In this document: piece by piece, positions 53,557 through 58,182 of the stretch
How positions within the stretch are numbered: position 1 is the stretch's first letter
Layout of the letters: every line of letters begins with the position of its first letter
NCBI GenBank assembly: GCA_009909035.1
Contig: JAAAOB010000146.1
Location: forward strand, 1-58,182
DNA: 58,182 bases
Reading direction: 5' to 3'
Source of the DNA: Bacteroidota bacterium
Lineage (GTDB): Bacteria; Bacteroidota; Rhodothermia; Balneolales; Balneolaceae
Position numbers and translations under genes: made by a program
The notes under the pieces: model-generated
Database searches by the model: none
Told to the model about the DNA's origin: nothing
What the model saw: only the letters and a program-made list of their open reading frames with translations

Positions 53557-55058
53557 TTAAGACCGGTCAGAATTTAAAGCAGAGTCAAAACCTGCAGCAG
53601 AAGCTCTCGCCGCAGCAGATACAGTTTATCAAGCTTTTGCAGCTTCCCACCGTCGGCATCGAGCAGCGAATAAAGGAGGAGATTGAGATGAATCCCGTGC
53701 TGGAGGAAGATGATCCCGATCGCCTTGAGGATACCGTGCAGGAGAATGACCCGGAATGGGAAGATAAAGAGGAGTCCACGGATGAGCTGGAGCCGGTGGA
53801 TCAGCACGAAGATATCGACTGGGATTCGTTTATGCACAACACCGAGTACGAAGGAAGCTCCTACAGCGGCGGCGGAATGGCCAATGAGGAGTGGAAAGAT
53901 CTGCCGGACCCCTACCACGAAACGCTACTCGAAGAGCTCGAAAAACAGGTGTCTCTTCTGGACCTGAGCGAGGAGGAGCAGCTGATCGCCGATCAGATCC
54001 TCGGTTCGCTGGATGAGGATGGATACTTTCGCAGGGAGGCAGAAGCCGTGGTCGACAATATTGCGTTTAACCAGGGTGTGCTGGTCAATGCCGACGATAT
54101 TGAGAATGTACGCCGGCAAATCCAGCAGCTGGATCCTATCGGCATCGCCTCCCGCGACCTGCGAGACTGTCTGTGGTGCCAGTTGCGAAATACAACGACC
54201 GATGACGATGCCCGGGATATTGCCCTTGAAATCGTGGAAAATCACTGGGAATCTTTCGAAAAAAAACACTTTTCAAAACTGAAGCAGCGAATCGATATTA
54301 ACGGTGAACAGCTTAGTGAGGCATTTGAGCTGATCCGGTCGCTGGATCCCAAGCCGGGCGCCGTCGTTCACCCCGATGACGACAACCAGCAGTACATTGA
54401 GCCCGATTTTGAGGTCTACTATGAACCGTCCGATGCCGATGATGACGACGGTGAATTCATCATCCGGCTGAACCGCAGAAACGTTCCCCCGCTGCGTATT
54501 TCTCCCGAGTACAAACAGATGTGGAATAATCTGAAGAGCAAGAACGACAGTGAATCGAACGAGAAGCAGGCCAAAAAGTTTATCAAAGATAAGGTGGAAT
54601 CAGCGCAGTGGTTTATCGACTCTATTATCCAGCGGCAAAATACATTGATGAATACGATGAAGACCATCGTATCGCTGCAGGAAGATTTTTTTAAATATGG
54701 TGAAGGCCTCAAGCCGATGATCCTGAAAGATATCGCCAAGCGGATTAAGATGGATATATCCACCGTATCGCGGGTGGTAAATGGGAAATACGTGCAAACC
54801 CATTTTGGGGTGTATGAATTAAAATATTTTTTCAGCGAGGGCCTTCAGACTGAGGACGGGGAGGATGTCTCCAATCGCGAGGTGAAAAACTATCTTGAGG
54901 AGCTCATCGAGCAAGAAAATAAGCAGAAGCCGCTGAGCGACCAGGCGCTGACGGAGCTATTGAAGGAGAAGGGATACAAAGTGGCTCGTCGTACCGTAAG
55001 CAAATACAGGGAGCAGCTCCAGATTCCCGTAGCGCGTCTCCGAAAACAGATTGTTTAA
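53553..55058 (+). CDS. rpoN: RNA polymerase sigma-54 factor
   Basis: A 501-residue sigma-54. Region I is the Gln/Leu-rich N-terminus (LKQSQNLQQKLSPQQIQFIKLLQLPTVGIEQRI) that binds activators. A long acidic region II (residues ~50-110) follows. The core-binding region has LGSLDEDGYF, PIGIASRDLRDCL, DPKPGA and PPLRISPEY. The DNA-binding part has the helix-turn-helix DISTVSRVVNGKYVQTHFGVYELKYFFSEG and the RpoN box ARRTVSKYRE (478-487). No bacterial enhancer-binding protein is seen in the window. It ends the accD run, 26 bp from the convergent membrane-protein gene. Confidence 0.95.
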   Translation: MIKTGQNLKQSQNLQQKLSPQQIQFIKLLQLPTVGIEQRIKEEIEMNPVLEEDDPDRLEDTVQENDPEWEDKEESTDELEPVDQHEDIDWDSFMHNTEYEGSSYSGGGMANEEWKDLPDPYHETLLEELEKQVSLLDLSEEEQLIADQILGSLDEDGYFRREAEAVVDNIAFNQGVLVNADDIENVRRQIQQLDPIGIASRDLRDCLWCQLRNTTTDDDARDIALEIVENHWESFEKKHFSKLKQRIDINGEQLSEAFELIRSLDPKPGAVVHPDDDNQQYIEPDFEVYYEPSDADDDDGEFIIRLNRRNVPPLRISPEYKQMWNNLKSKNDSESNEKQAKKFIKDKVESAQWFIDSIIQRQNTLMNTMKTIVSLQEDFFKYGEGLKPMILKDIAKRIKMDISTVSRVVNGKYVQTHFGVYELKYFFSEGLQTEDGEDVSNREVKNYLEELIEQENKQKPLSDQALTELLKEKGYKVARRTVSKYREQLQIPVARLRKQIV

Positions 55059-55084
55059 CAGCTGCTGCGAACCCGGTACCCCTC

Positions 55085-56572
55085 TTATGGCACGTCAAGT
55101 GCAAAGAGAACCGGTTCAAGGATCGCCGGGGTGAAGAAAATATAGATGAGCAAGCCAACCAAAAGAAGAATATGGATACCTACCGTGAGCAGCAGAAAGA
55201 ATGAGCGGCTGTAGCCGGTATCCAGGAACTTTGAGCTGTCAATAGCGGCCATGTTGAAACTGAAAAACCAGATCACAATAAAAAGAGCGGCAAGGATAAA
55301 AATATACAGTTCGCTGAACCCAACCTGGTTGAAGACGATCAGAAAGGTGACGATGATCAGGTTAAGATGCAGGGGCCAGCTGTAAAGATTCAGTACCTGG
55401 CTGAAAGCGGTCAGTTTTTTATTCGAACAGTGGATCCAGGTTACGGACACGGTTTGCAGCAGCATGGCAGCGGCCACTCCGGCCGTAAAAAGAGAGAGCA
55501 TACGGCTTTCAAAAATCATCAACCCGGGAAAATAGTAGCTTAAAATATCCAATCCCATCGGGCTGATTGCCGCTTCAACAGAGGCGTAGACAAACAGTCC
55601 GGTCAGCAACGCGTGCTGAATGAGCAGGTAGATGCCCGGCAGCGCATTGCGAAGCCGGTGCTCCATCACATCATCCACAAAAAAACTGTGGTTGGTAAAA
55701 TAGCGTACCAGTGCCTGGCTGTAGACGGGCTGGTACCGGTAGTGGAGCGCAAAACTACCCCAGACAACCAGGAGCAGCAGAATGGTCCAGTTCGCTGCGG
55801 GTTCAGGTGTGCCGGCTGCCGGCAGGGGCAGCGTAACCTCTTTACCCTCCAAGTGGTTTTTAAACAGGTACTGAAGCTCACGGTTCGACTCTAATTGCGT
55901 AAAAAACCAGGAGGCCGGCAAAATGAGGATGGACTCATCAAACGCAAGAAGCTGGTCCAGGGTGGTGTTCAGCGCGTTCATTGTCTGGTAGTCATCTCCC
56001 GAGGGATAAAAACGTACGACAGACCGGCTTACACCAGCGGTTTGACGCGCATCGACTCGTTCAGCAATAAAATCGACAGATTCGGGCCGGCGAACGGACG
56101 TGCCGGCCGAGTGGATATAGAACGGCTCGGGGATTTCGGGCCGAAGCGAGTCGGCGAGATTCTGAACCGCGGATGGATACCCCGGGCCTGACTCAAAAGG
56201 ATAGCGCAGAATACCTACGGCAAGGATCTCTCCGGGCAGTTGATCGCGGAGCGCCCGGTACTTCTGTTGAATCTCCTCTGCCGCCTGACCGCTTTGATTT
56301 GAAAGCAGGCCGGGAACCTGGTAGAGGGGGCCGATATCAAGTAGAAAGCCGGTCCCGGCCGCGGTCTCCGGAAATGCCCGAACCTGGTCCGGGGTTGAAA
56401 CTTCGTAAAGTGAGATCCCAAGACCGGCAGCCGCCGTCAGCTGGTCTGCCGTGGGTATAAACTCATGATGAGATAGCGAGAGTACAATCCGACGATTTTG
56501 ATCCGCATCCCGCACCGTGCCTGAATCGGAAAAAGCCAGTAGTGTGAGAAGTACCGTTAAAAATATGGGCAC
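55085..56572 (-). CDS. Uncharacterised membrane protein with large periplasmic N-terminal domain
   Basis: A 495-residue protein I do not recognise. It begins with a signal-like hydrophobic segment (MPIFLTVLLTLLAFS). A soluble region of roughly 240 residues follows, with alternating alpha/beta character (RIVLSLSHHEFIPTADQLTAAAGLGISLYEV, ILAVGILRYPFESGPGYPSAVQNLADSL). The C-terminal half has about six or seven transmembrane helices (WTILLLLVVWGSFAL, YLLIQHALLTGLFVYAS, LNLIIVTFLIVFNQV, LYIFILAALFIVIWFFSF, FFLLLTVGIHILLLVGLLIYIFF). Its gene follows lrp by only 12 bp. The soluble domain faintly recalls a glycosidase or polysaccharide-deacetylase barrel, but I could not confirm a motif. Confidence 0.7.
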   Translation of the reverse strand: MPIFLTVLLTLLAFSDSGTVRDADQNRRIVLSLSHHEFIPTADQLTAAAGLGISLYEVSTPDQVRAFPETAAGTGFLLDIGPLYQVPGLLSNQSGQAAEEIQQKYRALRDQLPGEILAVGILRYPFESGPGYPSAVQNLADSLRPEIPEPFYIHSAGTSVRRPESVDFIAERVDARQTAGVSRSVVRFYPSGDDYQTMNALNTTLDQLLAFDESILILPASWFFTQLESNRELQYLFKNHLEGKEVTLPLPAAGTPEPAANWTILLLLVVWGSFALHYRYQPVYSQALVRYFTNHSFFVDDVMEHRLRNALPGIYLLIQHALLTGLFVYASVEAAISPMGLDILSYYFPGLMIFESRMLSLFTAGVAAAMLLQTVSVTWIHCSNKKLTAFSQVLNLYSWPLHLNLIIVTFLIVFNQVGFSELYIFILAALFIVIWFFSFNMAAIDSSKFLDTGYSRSFFLLLTVGIHILLLVGLLIYIFFTPAILEPVLFALDVP

Positions 56573-56584
56573 GGTTGGCGGACT

Positions 56585-57064
56585 CTATTTCTTTATGTTT
56601 GCAGTTCGCTCAATCGGCAGGTTTCGGGTCTCTTTAAAGCTGCTCAGCACAATATTTGAGCGGGTCCTTGTCACGCCATCCCACGATTGAATAAGCGATA
56701 ACAGCTTTTCGAACGATTCCGTATTCTTAGTTCGCACCTTAAGAATATGAGAACCATCTCCCGTAATGGAGTGGCACTCCAGTACCTCCGGGTGCTGGAG
56801 CACTTTTTCAACAAAATTTGAATACCGTTCGGATCCGTCAACCTCTACAAAGATAAACGCGGTAATGTCGAAGTTGAATTTTTTTGCGTCCAGGATTGCA
56901 TTGTATTCCGAAATCAGTCCTCTCTGTTCAAGCTTCCTCATCCTCTCAGAAACCGACGGAACCGACAGGTGCACAATATCGGCTATGGTGTTACGCTGGG
57001 CCCGACCGTCTTTCTGGAGGTGATTTAGGATTTTAATGTCTGTTTCATCAAGTTGATAACTCAT
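56585..57064 (-). CDS. Lrp/AsnC family transcriptional regulator
   Basis: A 159-residue regulator with the usual two domains. The N-terminal helix-turn-helix is LDETDIKILNHLQKDGRAQRNTIADIVHLSVPSVSERMRKLEQRGLI. The RAM ligand-binding domain follows (ITAFIFVEVDGSERYSNFVEKVL ... VLECHSITGDGSHILKVRTKN ... WDGVTRTRSNIVLSSFKET), with the GD turn of the family. It likely senses an amino acid. It is divergent from serS with ~200 bp between. An AT-rich imperfect palindrome, CTAATAATTCTAATTAG, just upstream of its start is a plausible self-binding site. Confidence 0.9.
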   Translation of the reverse strand: MSYQLDETDIKILNHLQKDGRAQRNTIADIVHLSVPSVSERMRKLEQRGLISEYNAILDAKKFNFDITAFIFVEVDGSERYSNFVEKVLQHPEVLECHSITGDGSHILKVRTKNTESFEKLLSLIQSWDGVTRTRSNIVLSSFKETRNLPIERTANIKK

Positions 57065-57195
57065 ATGTCGTGTTATTCCCTAATAATTCTAATTAGCGTA
57101 AAAATAGTCTTAAATAAATTAGGAATAATTTTGACGATTTGCTGATAAGAATTGTTAAGATCGGCTGCTGAATTGAAGGGTTAAACGTAAAAAAA

Positions 57196-57227
57196 TTTCA
57201 TTCGCGACCGGATCACCATTATCTTTG
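57196..57227 (+). promoter_or_regulatory. Bacteroidota-type promoter of serS
   Basis: TATCTTTG at 57220-57227 is an exact match to the -7 pattern TAnnTTTG. TTTC at 57196-57199, 20 bases before it, is one base off the -33 TTTG. The leader to the ATG would be about 30 nt. Confidence 0.55.
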
Positions 57228-57264
57228 GGATTCACAAAAATATAATGGTACAAAAAGCCCGATT

Positions 57265-58182
57265 ATGCTGGATATCGCTTTTATTCGTGAGAACAAAGAC
57301 CTTGTAAAACAGGGAATGAAAAACAAAGGAGAGACGGATACTGAGCTGGTAGACCGGGCCGTGGCGAAAGATGAGGAGTGGCGTGAGGTGGTAACCGGGA
57401 CCGACAGGCTGCGGGCAGAGAGCAACGCCCGTTCGAAGGAGATCGGCAAGCTGATGGGGCAGGGAAAAAAAGAGGAGGCCCGGGAGATCATAAAAGAGAC
57501 GAGCGAAAGTAAAGAGAAGATAAAAGAACTGGAAAGCCGGATGGGCGATCTGAGGGAAGAGCTCGATCACCTGCTTTACAAAATACCGAACATACCGGAC
57601 CCGTCTGTGCCGGTTGGCCATTCAGAAGCGGATAACGAAGTGTTCAAAACGTGGGGAGATCCGCTTCAGAAAGATTCAATGGCCCCACACTGGGAGATTG
57701 CTGAAAAGAAAAAATGGCTTGATTTTGACCGCGGATCGAAGGTAACGGGTGCCGGGTTTCCATTTTACCTGGGCAAACTGGCCACTCTCCAAAGAGCTCT
57801 GGTACATTTCTTTATCACCGAGGCCACTGCCGCAGGTTACACAGAAATGCAGACACCCTTTTTTGTAAATGAAGCTTCGGCCCGCGGGACGGGACAGATC
57901 CCCGATAAAGAGGATATGATGTATGAAATAGAGCGCGACCAGTTTTTTGTGATTCCCACCGCGGAGGTGTCGGTGACCAATTTTCACCGGGATGAAATCC
58001 TGGATCCCAAGACACTTCCGGTTCACTATGTAGCCCACACGCCGTGCTGGCGTCGCGAGGCGGGAAGTTATGGCAAGGATGTGCGCGGGCTGAACCGCCT
58101 TCACCAGTTCGATAAGGTAGAGCTGGTGAAGATTGTGCGGCCAGAGACCTCCGACGAGGAGCTGGAGACGCTTCGGACTCAC
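57265..58182 (+). CDS. serS: Seryl-tRNA synthetase, truncated by the window end
   Basis: The first 306 codons of a class II aminoacyl-tRNA synthetase charging tRNA-Ser. The N-terminus MLDIAFIRENKDLVKQGMKNKG and the long coiled-coil arm (about residues 30-105, ESKEKIKELESRMGDLREELDHLL) are typical. Next come IPNIPDPSVPVG, the motif 1 region and GRGTG-like ARGTGQIPDKEDMMY. IPTAEVSVTNFHRDEIL follows, then motif 2 (PCWRREAGSYGKDVRGLNRLHQFDKVE). Roughly 120 C-terminal residues including motif 3 lie beyond the window. The gene is cut by the edge, not damaged. Confidence 0.95.
   Translation, partial: MLDIAFIRENKDLVKQGMKNKGETDTELVDRAVAKDEEWREVVTGTDRLRAESNARSKEIGKLMGQGKKEEAREIIKETSESKEKIKELESRMGDLREELDHLLYKIPNIPDPSVPVGHSEADNEVFKTWGDPLQKDSMAPHWEIAEKKKWLDFDRGSKVTGAGFPFYLGKLATLQRALVHFFITEATAAGYTEMQTPFFVNEASARGTGQIPDKEDMMYEIERDQFFVIPTAEVSVTNFHRDEILDPKTLPVHYVAHTPCWRREAGSYGKDVRGLNRLHQFDKVELVKIVRPETSDEELETLRTH

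Noticed and set aside
1..58182. tRNA, rRNA and riboswitch candidates
   Set aside because: No cloverleaf-like GGTTCRA-type arm, rRNA stretch or recognisable riboswitch core was found in the intergenic regions. This was reading by eye, so a covariance-model scan could still find a small RNA.

Overview
The window looks like chromosomal DNA from a Bacteroidota-type bacterium, most likely the Balneolota/Rhodothermota branch (inference). Supporting signs are type IX secretion (T9SS) genes (porU, porV, a protein with a T9SS C-terminal sorting domain), an AccD without its zinc-ribbon cysteines, DUF3109 and DUF3857 proteins, many lipoproteins, and TTTG/TAnnTTTG-type promoter matches before rplU and serS. 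I see no rRNA, tRNA, CRISPR array, prophage or intact insertion sequence. The content is mostly housekeeping plus envelope functions, with several intergenic stretches full of small palindromic repeats.

Layout. 1-370: two long palindromes and no gene. 370-10371: yjbQ and an AidB-like acyl-CoA dehydrogenase (divergent), a secreted beta-carbonic anhydrase lipoprotein, a class II photolyase, a MITE-like repeat, acetoacetyl-CoA synthetase, then a TetR regulator followed by two AhpD/CMD-fold paralogues, with matching operator-like palindromes before the regulator and before the pair. 11168-28033 (minus strand): a tightly packed gene run, porU, porV, a catalytically degenerate M6 protein with a T9SS tail, a giant metallopeptidase/propeller/barrel protein, a DUF5683-like protein, a PASTA protein, rpe, phoH, an MBL hydrolase and a purine nucleoside phosphorylase. 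28594-33568 (minus): two TPR lipoproteins, metB and a thiolase, ending in a clear terminator. 33735-40614: ridA, an M23 endopeptidase and an FAH hydrolase, rplU-rpmA, a small basic protein, lexA and a lipoprotein cyclophilin. 41089-49290: an LLM oxidoreductase, a GluR0-like ionotropic receptor, a CoA-transferase, pyrC, a DUF3857 protein and tsaB. 49882-55058: accD-obgE-dprA-DUF3109-rpoN. 55085-58182: a membrane protein with an Lrp regulator, and serS running off the end.

How the genes work together. Acyl-CoA dehydrogenase, acetoacetyl-CoA synthetase, thiolase and the CoA-transferase point to acyl-CoA and acetoacetate use, although they are not in one operon. PorU and PorV process and shuttle T9SS cargo at the outer membrane, and the M6 gene directly downstream of porV encodes such cargo.

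Most notable observations. (1) porU is broken in this sequence by two short tandem duplications, 11 bp and 4 bp, which restore one continuous frame if each is collapsed. (2) The M6 protein has lost its HExxH zinc site. (3) A prokaryotic ionotropic glutamate receptor keeps both a K+-type filter and the eukaryote-like ligand residues. (4) The AhpD pair is CxxC in one copy and SxxS at the same residue numbers in the other. (5) Three 24-nt elements of the REP type (GTAG next to a hairpin) are present without any visible RAYT transposase.
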